Origin: an uncultured Ruminococcus sp.
Lineage (GTDB): Bacteria > Bacillota > Clostridia > Lachnospirales > Lachnospiraceae
NCBI GenBank assembly: GCA_904377845.1
Contig: CAJFGR010000020.1
Coordinates: forward strand, 1 to 39,281
Length of the DNA: 39,281 nt
Direction of reading: 5' to 3'
Below, in pieces: positions 8,193 to 15,606 of this stretch. Under the pieces are notes generated by a model. It worked only from the letters and a program-made list of their open reading frames with translations. It searched no databases and was not told the origin of the DNA. How positions within the stretch are numbered: the stretch's first letter is position 1; every line of letters starts with the position of its first letter. Both the position numbers and the translations under genes were made by a program.

Positions 8193-8986
8193 TGCTCATC
8201 CACCTCCTCTTTAAGTCCCAGCGCCTCTGCCAGAAGTTCTGTAAAGTAGTAAACCGGCAGATTGCCGCCATTGTTCTTGTTCAGGTTATACATACACAGC
8301 GGACAGGCTGTAATCAGCATATCAGCGCCGAATCCTGCTGCGCTTTCTTCGATCTTGCGGCACATATTCTTGGACATATCTTCTTCTTTCAGTGATATGT
8401 ATCCGCCGCAGCACTCATTTCTGTACGGATAGATCACAGGCTCTGCGCCGATGGCACGGATAAAGTCCTCCATGATCGTCGGATTTTCCGGATTATCGAA
8501 CGCCATCAGTTTGCCCGGACGGAGAAGAAGACAGCCGTAGTAGGCTCCAATCTTTTTACCTGTAAGCGGTTTTACGACTTTTTTCTTCAGCTCGTCAAAT
8601 CCCACGCGGTCGCGGAGCACCTCAAGATAATGAAGTACTGTCGTCTCTCCGGCGTAGGGCTCGTCGAGTTTCATATAGTTGTTCGCCCTTGTGCGGATAT
8701 CATCGACATTTTTCATGTCATCATTTACCCTTTTGATCACATGATGGCAGGCCGAACAGACTGTGACCAGATCCTGTCCGTGCTCTTTTGCATCATTCAG
8801 TGCACGTACAGAAGCCAGCTTGGTAGCAATTTCGTCCGTGCCGAGCGGATACACGCCGCCGCAGCACTGCCACTCGCTGATCTCTTCCAGCTCGAAGCCC
8901 AAAGCCTCTGCGGACACTCTGGCATAGTGATCCAGATCCACTGCCTTGTTCTTCAGAGTACAGCCGGGGAAATAGCTGTATTTCAT
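8189..8986 (-). CDS. hdrB: HdrB: CCG-domain heterodisulfide reductase subunit B
   Basis: A 265-residue protein with two CCG repeats: C9, C41-C42, C77/C80 (YFPGCTLKNK, WQCCGG, CSAC) and C152, C192-C193, C228/C231 (YYGCLL, NECCGG, CPLC). In HdrB such Cys sets hold non-cubane [4Fe-4S] clusters that cleave disulfides. The open frame extends to 9139, but the start at 8986 is chosen because AAAGGAGGTAAACACT precedes it, the protein then starts exactly at the first CCG domain, and the extension would overlap the dehydrogenase gene. It lies 14 bp after that gene. No DsrC or other disulfide partner is encoded in the window; the FrdB/FrdA pair may be the electron sink. Confidence 0.9.
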   Translation of the reverse strand: MKYSYFPGCTLKNKAVDLDHYARVSAEALGFELEEISEWQCCGGVYPLGTDEIATKLASVRALNDAKEHGQDLVTVCSACHHVIKRVNDDMKNVDDIRTRANNYMKLDEPYAGETTVLHYLEVLRDRVGFDELKKKVVKPLTGKKIGAYYGCLLLRPGKLMAFDNPENPTIMEDFIRAIGAEPVIYPYRNECCGGYISLKEEDMSKNMCRKIEESAAGFGADMLITACPLCMYNLNKNNGGNLPVYYFTELLAEALGLKEEVDEQ

Positions 8987-9000
8987 AGTGTTTACCTCCT

Positions 9001-9948
9001 TTAGATATCTAACTGAGCGATTACTTCTTTCAGCTTGTTTGCGCTTGCCTGAAGTTTTTCGATCTCTTCGTCTGTCAGGTGCATCGGAACCTTGCCCTGC
9101 ACTCCGTTCGGGCCGACAAGTGAAAGAACACTTAAGCATACGTCGTCAACACCGTACTCTCCGTGCATCATAGAAGATACAGTTGCGACAGAGTCGGAAG
9201 CTGCGAGCACCAGGTTACACAGCTCAACAACAGAAACAGCTACTGCATAGAATGTAGCCCCTTTCTTAGCGATAACCTGTCCGCCTGATTTGTGCACATA
9301 TTCTTCCATTCCCGGTTTGTCAAGCTCTTCAAGATCTGCGCCAAGGGCTTTCATTTCTTTGTAGTAGTCGTCGATCGGCATACTTGCAATGTTAGCTCCT
9401 GACCACGGAACGAAGGAAGAATCGCCGTGCTCGCCGTATACATATGCATGAATATTCTTCTGTGCCACTTTGAAATGTCTGGACAGTCCGTAGCGGAGAC
9501 GTGCTGTATCCAGAAGTGTTCCTGATCCGATGATCTGATTCTCCGGAAGTCCTGAGATCTTTGTAAATACATAAGTCAGAACGTCAACCGGATTGCTTAC
9601 GATGATATATTTTGCATCCGGTGCTGCTTTTACAATCTCCGGCGTAATAGATTTGATGATATTAACGTTTGTCTGTGCAAGCTCGATTCTTGTCTGGCCG
9701 GGCTTACGTGCGATACCGGATGTAATGATAACGATATCGGATCCTTTCGCATCCTCATAATCGCCTGCAACGATGGAGATCGGGCTTCTGAAGCAGGTTC
9801 CCTGCTCGATATCCATAACTTCGCCTTCTACCTTGTCTTTGTTAATGTCGATCATAACGATCTCGGATGCGAAGTCCTCATAGGAAAGTTTGTACGCAAT
9901 TGTAGCTCCGACACTTCCCGCGCCGATGATAGTAATTTTGCTGCTCAT
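9001..9948 (-). CDS. mdh: LDH-fold NAD-dependent dehydrogenase, predicted malate dehydrogenase
   Basis: A 315-residue member of the L-lactate/malate dehydrogenase family. The NAD motif GAGSVG is at 9-14, with the NAD-selecting Asp at the end of strand 2 (VMIDIN, D34). Catalytic His is H174 in GEHGDSS, with D147 and R150 in LLDTARLR. The specificity loop reads GIARKPGQTRIEL: the residue equivalent to LDH Gln102 is Arg (R81), followed by loop Arg R87. ARKPG is what malate dehydrogenases have, and LDH-like malate dehydrogenases have PRQPGQTRIDL-type loops. Automatic annotation may say lactate dehydrogenase. First gene of the operon, AGAGGAG ribosome site, promoter and Rex-like site upstream. Oxaloacetate-to-malate supplies the fumarate branch; a fumarase is not in the window. 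Confidence 0.8.
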   Translation of the reverse strand: MSSKITIIGAGSVGATIAYKLSYEDFASEIVMIDINKDKVEGEVMDIEQGTCFRSPISIVAGDYEDAKGSDIVIITSGIARKPGQTRIELAQTNVNIIKSITPEIVKAAPDAKYIIVSNPVDVLTYVFTKISGLPENQIIGSGTLLDTARLRYGLSRHFKVAQKNIHAYVYGEHGDSSFVPWSGANIASMPIDDYYKEMKALGADLEELDKPGMEEYVHKSGGQVIAKKGATFYAVAVSVVELCNLVLAASDSVATVSSMMHGEYGVDDVCLSVLSLVGPNGVQGKVPMHLTDEEIEKLQASANKLKEVIAQLDI

Positions 9949-10116
9949 AGTTTCTCCTCTGCCTTTCTTTTTTAATTTTTTCTGAAAATAAAAAAGAAAT
10001 CATGATTAATAAAATCGGACCACTGTCTTTGTAGCTCTAATCTTTGTTTATTTTCAAAACATCATTCTACATCGGTTTGTGACTCCTTGCTTCATTAATC
10101 AGATTTCGCTTTTTCT

Positions 10117-10145
10117 ATCATATCACATTGTTAATAATTTGACAA
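10117..10145 (-). promoter_or_regulatory. Promoter of the mdh-hdr-flx-frd operon
   Basis: On the minus strand, TTGTCA (10145-10140) and TATGAT (10122-10117) are separated by 17 bp. The leader to the mdh ATG is about 160 nt and AT-rich. No other comparable promoter is seen within the operon, whose genes overlap or nearly touch. Within 9949-10335 I see this promoter, the Rex-like site, the csoR promoter, and about 130 bp (10146-10278) with nothing recognised. Confidence 0.75.
10128..10145. promoter_or_regulatory. Rex-like operator overlapping the operon -35
   Basis: The 18-mer TTGTTAATAATTTGACAA (plus strand) matches the clostridial Rex consensus TTGTTAANNNNTTAACAA except at one position. It covers the -35 hexamer and part of the spacer, where a repressor would block RNA polymerase. 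Rex releases DNA when NADH/NAD+ is high, which suits an operon that disposes of NADH to fumarate. The rex gene itself is not in the window. Confidence 0.75.
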
Positions 10146-10278
10146 CATATGTTTTAATTTTTTCAATTCAGCCGTCTGTCGGCGTCTGTTTATGAGCAAA
10201 GATACGGTACAGCCACAATAAGCACACCAGCGCGGCTTTACGAATAACGCGGCTGAACTGTTTGCCCCAGGGATAAAG

Positions 10279-10307
10279 TTGACAAAAATCCGTGCTTATT
10301 CGATAAT
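10279..10307 (+). promoter_or_regulatory. Promoter of the csoR-like gene
   Basis: TTGACA (10279-10284), 17 bp, GATAAT (10302-10307), then 28 bp to the ATG with AAGGAGG. No C-rich/G-rich sensor dyad like those at the ATPase promoter is visible here, so the sensor may not regulate itself. Confidence 0.6.
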
Positions 10308-10335
10308 AACAGAAAACAATCAAGGAGGACTGACT

Positions 10336-10611
10336 ATGAAACAGTGTATGGATTCTGACAATCTGCACCGACGTCTGAAAAAAATCATCGGACAGGTGCA
10401 GGCAATCGACCGGATGATCGACGAAGATATTCCCTGTGAAGATATCCTTTCGCAGATAAACGCGGCAAAATCCGCCCTGCATAAAGTGGGACAGATCGTC
10501 CTTGAAGGACACATCAACCATTGTGTCCGGGATGGTATTGAGCACGGAGACGTTGATCAGACAATTGCAAACTTTACCAAAGCAGTAGAGCGATTTGCAA
10601 ATATGAAATAA
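10336..10611 (+). CDS. csoR: CsoR/FrmR-family metal-sensing repressor
   Basis: A 91-residue all-helical DUF156 protein. The family core LHRRLKKIIGQVQAIDRMI is at 10-28. The metal site of copper sensors is present: C34 (IPCED), H59 and C63 (EGHINHC), equivalent to the C-H-C trigonal Cu(I) site of CsoR. That favours CsoR over the formaldehyde sensor FrmR. The open frame starts at 10279, but the ATG at 10336 is used because CAAGGAGGACTGACT precedes it and the upstream codons overlap the promoter. It lies 215 bp before a P1B ATPase on the same strand, whose promoter carries two dyads of the CsoR operator type. Cu(I) is likely but not certain as ligand. Confidence 0.85.
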   Translation: MKQCMDSDNLHRRLKKIIGQVQAIDRMIDEDIPCEDILSQINAAKSALHKVGQIVLEGHINHCVRDGIEHGDVDQTIANFTKAVERFANMK

Positions 10612-10742
10612 ACCAAACATACTCACCTGTTCTGCACGGGGTGCTGTATACTCGCATATATGCATCCTGTCCGGAGCAAATACAGGCGCACAAAAGTATT
10701 CGAGAATTTTTCTCATCTTTTGTGTGTTTTTCTTTTATTTCG

Positions 10743-10796
10743 TTGACAACCTATACCCCTATAGGTATATTATATACCCATACCCACATGGGTATG
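10743..10796 (+). promoter_or_regulatory. P1B-ATPase promoter with two CsoR-like operator dyads
   Basis: TTGACA (10743-10748), 17 bp, TATATT (10766-10771). The spacer and -10 hold ATACCCCTATAGGTAT (10753-10768), an imperfect dyad of ATACC/GGTAT arms. A second, perfect dyad CATACCC-ACAT-GGGTATG lies at 10779-10796 around the expected start site. C-tract/G-tract dyads with A/T ends are the recognised form of CsoR-family operators. Confidence 0.75.
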
Positions 10797-10825
10797 AATC
10801 GTTATCTGCAAGGAGATCTGCTATT

Positions 10826-12709
10826 ATGATAAAGAAACTCGAAGAAATTATGGAATGGGGCGGAGTAAAGCGGGATATTACTTTTCTGTTTCTATCCGGA
10901 GCCGCCCTTCTGTTCAGTATCTTCGGATACTCTCCCTTTTCATTTGATATGGCCTGGATTGCTATTATCCTGTGCGGAGTACCGATCATCATGGAGGCAC
11001 TCATCGGACTTGTTACGGCTTTTGATATTAAGGCGGATGTTCTCGTCTCCATCGCTCTTATTGCTTCCGTTATCATCGGAGAGGACTTTGCCGCCGGTGA
11101 AGTCGCATTTATTATGCAGCTGGGAGCGCTCTTGGAGGATCTGACCGTGGCAAGGGCCCGCGCGGGGATCGAAAAACTGGTCCATCTGACGCCCCGTACT
11201 GCCCGGAAAATCTCGGGCACATCTGAAGAAGTTATCCCCGCAGAAAATGTTCAGGTAGGTGATATACTGCGCGTCCTCCCCGGAGAGGCCATCCCTGTTG
11301 ACGGAGTGATCACTTCCGGCGAAACGTCTGTCAATCAGGCAGTCATGACGGGGGAATCTCTTCCCGTAGACAAAAGCCCCGGAGATGAAGTATCCAGCGG
11401 CACTGTGAACCAGTTCGGCGCTTTTGAGATGCGGGCGTCAAAAGTCGGGGAGGATAGTTCAATTCAGAGGATGATCCGTCTTGTACAGTCAGCTGATGCA
11501 GGCAAGGCAAAAATCGTAAGTCTTGCAGACCGGTGGGCTACATGGATTGTAGTAATCGCGCTGACTTCCGCGGTGCTTACATGGCTGATTTCCGGTGAGA
11601 TCATTCGTGCAGTGACAATTCTTGTCGTGTTCTGTCCATGCGCCCTTGTGCTTGCCACCCCCACTGCCATCATGGCGGCGATCGGGAACGCCACAAAACA
11701 CGGTTTTCTTGTCCGCGAGGGGGACGCGCTGGAACGACTGGCGGCTGTAAAAAAAATCACATTTGATAAGACAGGGACACTCACCTATGGCACACCGCAG
11801 GTGACCGCTGTAGTAAGTTGCCTGAAAGATCTGTCATGGAGAGATCTGTATGCATATGCAGTCAGTGCAGAACTCAATTCCGAACATCCCCTCGGGAAAT
11901 CCATTGTCCGTTCCTATAAAGAAGAAATGAAAAAAACGCCGGCCGCTCCGGAAGACTTTAAAATGCTGCCGGGAAGAGGTGTGCAGGCTTTGACAGGCGG
12001 CCGCAGAGTTCTCGCCGGGAATCCGGAACTATTTGCCGAGAACGATATTTCTCTCACAGAGGAAATGATCGGAAAGGCTGAGGTCTTTCTCGAGAGAGGC
12101 TGCACTGTTATCTACCTTGCAATAGACAAAAAAAGCGCCGGTTTTATCGCTCTTTCCGACACACTGCGCCAGAATGCGGCGGATACTATAGACGCTGTAA
12201 AAGCCTGCGGGGTGACTCCTGTTCTTCTGACGGGAGACCATAAAAATGCTGCCGGACATATCGCCCGACAGCTCCATATCAGTGAAATGCACGCTGACTG
12301 CCTGCCTGAAGACAAATTGAACTGGATTGATTCCTATGAACAGCAGAATCAGCCCGTCTGTATGATCGGAGACGGCATCAATGATGCCCCGGCGCTAAAA
12401 AAAGCCTGCGTGGGCATCGCCATGGGCAAGATCGGAAGCGACATTGCCGTAGACGCAGCAGATATCGCTCTGGTAAACGATGACATCCGGGAACTCCCCC
12501 ATCTGCTCCGGCTTTCCAAAAGGATGATGACGACAATCCGCCTGAACCTTACATTTTCTATGACTTTGAATTTTGTGGCAATCATCCTTGCTATAACCGG
12601 TATTTTGAATCCGGTCGTAGGCGCGCTGGTGCATAATGCCGGTTCCGTACTGGTCATTATAAACTCTGCGCTGCTTCTGGGATGGAAGGCGAGGCTGAGG
12701 AAACCCTGA
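10826..12709 (+). CDS. Heavy-metal P1B-type ATPase without N-terminal metal-binding domain
   Basis: A 627-residue transporter. Motifs: actuator TGES (175-178), transmembrane CPC (270-272), phosphorylation DKTGTLT (D314), EHPLGKS, and GDGINDAP (515-522). The protein begins directly with the membrane domain (no GMxCxxC HMA domain). The last helices read HNAGSVLVIINSALLLGW, which is neither the MxxSS of Cu+ pumps nor the D of Zn/Cd pumps, but recalls the HEGxT of P1B-4 pumps although those have SPC. Metal is therefore uncertain; export of Cu+ or another soft/transition metal is the best guess from the CsoR context. Start at ATG 10826 after CAAGGAGATCTGCTATT; the frame is open upstream to 10724, but that would cover the promoter. 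Convergent with the next gene. Confidence 0.85.
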   Translation: MIKKLEEIMEWGGVKRDITFLFLSGAALLFSIFGYSPFSFDMAWIAIILCGVPIIMEALIGLVTAFDIKADVLVSIALIASVIIGEDFAAGEVAFIMQLGALLEDLTVARARAGIEKLVHLTPRTARKISGTSEEVIPAENVQVGDILRVLPGEAIPVDGVITSGETSVNQAVMTGESLPVDKSPGDEVSSGTVNQFGAFEMRASKVGEDSSIQRMIRLVQSADAGKAKIVSLADRWATWIVVIALTSAVLTWLISGEIIRAVTILVVFCPCALVLATPTAIMAAIGNATKHGFLVREGDALERLAAVKKITFDKTGTLTYGTPQVTAVVSCLKDLSWRDLYAYAVSAELNSEHPLGKSIVRSYKEEMKKTPAAPEDFKMLPGRGVQALTGGRRVLAGNPELFAENDISLTEEMIGKAEVFLERGCTVIYLAIDKKSAGFIALSDTLRQNAADTIDAVKACGVTPVLLTGDHKNAAGHIARQLHISEMHADCLPEDKLNWIDSYEQQNQPVCMIGDGINDAPALKKACVGIAMGKIGSDIAVDAADIALVNDDIRELPHLLRLSKRMMTTIRLNLTFSMTLNFVAIILAITGILNPVVGALVHNAGSVLVIINSALLLGWKARLRKP

Positions 12710-12728
12710 TCCTGTGTTCCGGACTCTC

Positions 12729-13409
12729 TTACAGAGGCTCCATGCCCAGTTTTTCTCTTACCTCGGTCATCCTTGTACGGAACTCATCATAAAATCCGTT
12801 TTCATCCTGAGATATGTAGGATGTCTCATAAAATCTGCGGAGTACATAGAGTGTCAGGATTCTTGTATTATCATCATTTAATGTTTCCAGTGCACCCTCA
12901 CATTCACTTAAAAAGTCATGCCACTCCATGATATAACTCTCGTAGGCTTTCAGATTCGGGATGCCAAGCCACTTTTTGATCTTGACTTTTCCCCGGTCTT
13001 TTTTCGGGCACTCATGAATCTGAATGAAATACTTAAATCCGCTCTCCTCGTAATATCTTCCAAGAGGAAACAGGCGGCAGAGTCCCGGTCTGTGTCTGTG
13101 TACCGAACACCTGCCCGCATTATCAAGAAACGGGCAGGCGTCTCTCCCGGCATCCATTTTCAAATTGGGCAGGATTATGCCGTCCACAACTCCCAGCTCG
13201 ATATAATTCTCTTCCAGCAATGCTGAAAAATGCTTTTTGATTCCTCTGTGAAACCGCCAGATGTCCATCGGATCAAGGATGATCGAACTTCCCATTCCCC
13301 GGCAGCAGTCCGAGCATCCTTTACAGTCATGGCAGTCCGCTTTCACCATATCCCCGGAGGAATAGAGTCTGCCGTCGGATATCTCTTTTATATCTACATT
13401 GCGTTTCAT
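12729..13409 (-). CDS. YkgJ-family cysteine-cluster protein
   Basis: A 226-residue protein with the YkgJ/zinc-or-iron-chelating pattern: CHDCKGCSDCCRG (26-38), ACPFLDNAGRCSVHRHRP and GLCRLFP in the middle, and HECPKK further on. Such proteins are thought to bind a metal or Fe-S cluster; no reaction is established. The ATG follows the galE stop by 2 bp (TAATAATG) without a clear ribosome site, so it is probably translated by coupling to galE. C-terminal 90 residues are helical and hydrophilic. Confidence 0.75.
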   Translation of the reverse strand: MKRNVDIKEISDGRLYSSGDMVKADCHDCKGCSDCCRGMGSSIILDPMDIWRFHRGIKKHFSALLEENYIELGVVDGIILPNLKMDAGRDACPFLDNAGRCSVHRHRPGLCRLFPLGRYYEESGFKYFIQIHECPKKDRGKVKIKKWLGIPNLKAYESYIMEWHDFLSECEGALETLNDDNTRILTLYVLRRFYETSYISQDENGFYDEFRTRMTEVREKLGMEPL

Positions 13410-13411
13410 TA

Positions 13412-14428
13412 TTAATCGTTATATCCGTTCGGGTTCTGACTCTGCCATCTCCATGAATCCTCGCACATCTCGTCAAGACCGCGCTCTGCCACCCAGTTCA
13501 GCTCGTTTTTCGCTTTTGTTGCATCACAGTAGCAGGTAGCGATATCGCCGGCGCGGCGCGGTTTGATCTCGTACGGGATCTCCTTGCCGCAGGCTTTCTC
13601 AAATGCCTTGACCATATCAAGAACCGAATATCCGTTGCCTGTTCCAAGATTGTAGACAGATACGCCTGCTTTTTCTTTCAGTTTCTCAACTGCACGCACG
13701 TGTCCGATGGCAAGATCTACTACGTGGATGTAGTCGCGTACCCCTGTTCCGTCCGGTGTATCATAATCATTGCCGAATACGCCAAGGCATTTCAGTTTTC
13801 CGATGGCTACCTGTGTGATATATGGCATCAGGTTGTTCGGGATACCTTTCGGATCCTCGCCGATCAGTCCGCTCTTGTGGGCTCCGATCGGGTTGAAATA
13901 TCTCAGGAGGACAACGTTCCACTCCGGATCTGCTGTGTGCAGGTCAGTCAGAATCTGCTCCAGCATCCACTTCGTCCATCCGTATGGATTTGTACAGGTT
14001 CCCTTCGGGCATTCCTCTGTGATCGGGATAAATGCCGGGTCGCCGTATACTGTTGCGGAAGAGCTGAAGATGATGTTCTTTACACCGTGGTTTCTCATAA
14101 CATCGCAGAGTGTGATTGTTCCGCCTATATTGTTTTCGTAATATTCCAGAGGTTTCTGTACAGACTCTCCAACCGCCTTAAGTCCGGCGAAATGGATCAC
14201 AGATTCAATTTCTTCCTTCTCGAAGATCTCATTCATTGCCTCTCTGTCACGGATATCTGCCTTATAAAATTTCAGGTCCTTTCCTGTAATCTGTTTTACT
14301 CTGTCCAGAGCTTTCTCTGAAGCATTGTACAGATTATCTGCTACAACTACATCATAGCCCGCATTTAAAAGTTCCACACAAGTATGGCTTCCGATAAATC
14401 CGGCTCCTCCGGTTACTAAAATAGACAT
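13412..14428 (-). CDS. galE: UDP-glucose 4-epimerase
   Basis: A 338-residue extended short-chain dehydrogenase. NAD motif [10 protein letters not shown] at 6-15; catalytic [10 protein letters not shown] with Ser/Thr near 124, and YGWTK giving the YxxxK pair; [10 protein letters not shown] and the sugar-binding RYFNPIGAH are GalE hallmarks. It interconverts UDP-glucose and UDP-galactose for galactose use and polysaccharide precursors. The start at 14428 follows TTAAGGAGGAAACGACC; the ten upstream codons are excluded. A TATACT -10 lies at about 14490 on this strand. The neighbour upstream is a sugar nucleotidyltransferase on the same strand, a sensible partner. Confidence 0.95.
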   Translation of the reverse strand: MSILVTGGAGFIGSHTCVELLNAGYDVVVADNLYNASEKALDRVKQITGKDLKFYKADIRDREAMNEIFEKEEIESVIHFAGLKAVGESVQKPLEYYENNIGGTITLCDVMRNHGVKNIIFSSSATVYGDPAFIPITEECPKGTCTNPYGWTKWMLEQILTDLHTADPEWNVVLLRYFNPIGAHKSGLIGEDPKGIPNNLMPYITQVAIGKLKCLGVFGNDYDTPDGTGVRDYIHVVDLAIGHVRAVEKLKEKAGVSVYNLGTGNGYSVLDMVKAFEKACGKEIPYEIKPRRAGDIATCYCDATKAKNELNWVAERGLDEMCEDSWRWQSQNPNGYND

Positions 14429-14552
14429 GGTCGTTTCCTCCTTAAGATAAGACTGCAAATTATGTTTTCCTGTTTACGTGCCAAGTATAACACAAGCCGC
14501 GGAATATTTCTTTATACTTTTAAATCATCTTTTGGTAAAAATGTTGCATGAA

Positions 14553-15470
14553 TTACCATAATTTTTCAGGATAGAGTCCGGCGTCCTTGAGAGACTGAAT
14601 CGCAGCCACCACAACAGGCTTATCTTCTTTATAAGTCACACCGTACCATTTATCTTCCGACTCCAGCACAGCTACGGCTGCTTTATTCTCAGCCAGAAGA
14701 CTGCTCACTACTGCCGGGAGATAATACTCGCATTTCAGAGGATTTTCTTTCAGACCTTTTTCAAGGAATCCCGGAAATCCCTTTTTAATTTCGTCAAGCA
14801 TACTGTAGGTAAATCCCCACATATTCATAGAAACGAGTGTATCGCCGTCTATAGCGTTCCATGTTTCTCCGCCGTCTTCAGAGTATGCAATGCCACCGTC
14901 TCTCTTCTCAATCCTCGTACGCTCGGTCACACTGACAAGCTCTTTATTCTCATTCAGTTCACAGACGCCGCGGGAAACATAGCCGTTGTCCGTCACTGTA
15001 TTTTTCAGCCGGTAACCCACCATTGTATAGCGGTATTTATCGTCATCCTCATGAGTGGTAAGATACTCATAGATCACTTTGAAGGCGTGCTGTCCGTAAT
15101 AATCGTCTGCATTGATCACCGCAAACGGCCCGTCAATCTCATCGATCGCACTCAGAACTGCATGGGCTGTCCCCCATGGTTTCACACGTCCCTCCGGGAC
15201 AGAAAAATCTGCCGGGATATTGTTGATGTCCTGATAGGCATATGCAACTTCCATCGACTCCTCGATCCGGTCGCCGATCGCCTCTCTGAAATCATTTTCA
15301 TTTTCTTTTTTAATAATGAATACAACTTTCTCAAATCCAGCCTGCTTAGCATCATAGATAGAAAAATCCATGATAATGTGTCCTTCTTTGTCTACAGGAT
15401 CGATCTGCTTGAGACCGCCGTATCTGCTTCCCATACCTGCTGCCATTATAACAAGAACCGGGTTTTTCAT
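14553..15470 (-). CDS. Sugar-phosphate nucleotidyltransferase family protein
   Basis: A 305-residue GT-A-fold NTP transferase. The nucleotide-binding signature MAAGMGSRYGGLKQ is at 9-22, the metal-binding NADDYYG follows at about 119, and KPWGTAHAV is the substrate loop. It lacks the GalU sequence, so the sugar is unknown; a hexose-1-phosphate with UTP or another NTP is expected. The C-terminal part (WYGVTYKEDK, LKDAGLYP) is typical of this clostridial group. Start at 15470 after AGGAGGATTAGAGTA. A TATAAT lies at 15557-15552 on the same strand with a weak -35. It precedes galE by 124 bp. Confidence 0.85.
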   Translation of the reverse strand: MKNPVLVIMAAGMGSRYGGLKQIDPVDKEGHIIMDFSIYDAKQAGFEKVVFIIKKENENDFREAIGDRIEESMEVAYAYQDINNIPADFSVPEGRVKPWGTAHAVLSAIDEIDGPFAVINADDYYGQHAFKVIYEYLTTHEDDDKYRYTMVGYRLKNTVTDNGYVSRGVCELNENKELVSVTERTRIEKRDGGIAYSEDGGETWNAIDGDTLVSMNMWGFTYSMLDEIKKGFPGFLEKGLKENPLKCEYYLPAVVSSLLAENKAAVAVLESEDKWYGVTYKEDKPVVVAAIQSLKDAGLYPEKLW

Positions 15471-15606
15471 TACTCTAATCCTCCTGACTTTCTGTGTTGT
15501 ATAAAGCGGATAGTGGAAATCCACCCTGCTGCTGCTTTCACAGCTTTTCTCATTATAGCAGATTTCCGGATACTATACCACTGATTTTGACCCTTCTGCA
15601 GCTTTC

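Noticed and set aside
8987-9139. Longer N-terminus for HdrB
   Set aside because: It would overlap the dehydrogenase gene by over 130 bp, lacks homology-like sequence, and a perfect ribosome site precedes the internal ATG at 8986.
10040-10062. Second Rex-like site (TTTTGAAAATAAACAAAG on the minus strand) in the mdh leader
   Set aside because: Only one half resembles the consensus; AT-rich leader makes chance matches likely.
10168-10716. Minus-strand 182-residue open frame over the csoR gene
   Set aside because: It is antisense to csoR, has no ribosome site or family motifs, and csoR has a clear promoter, start and domain.
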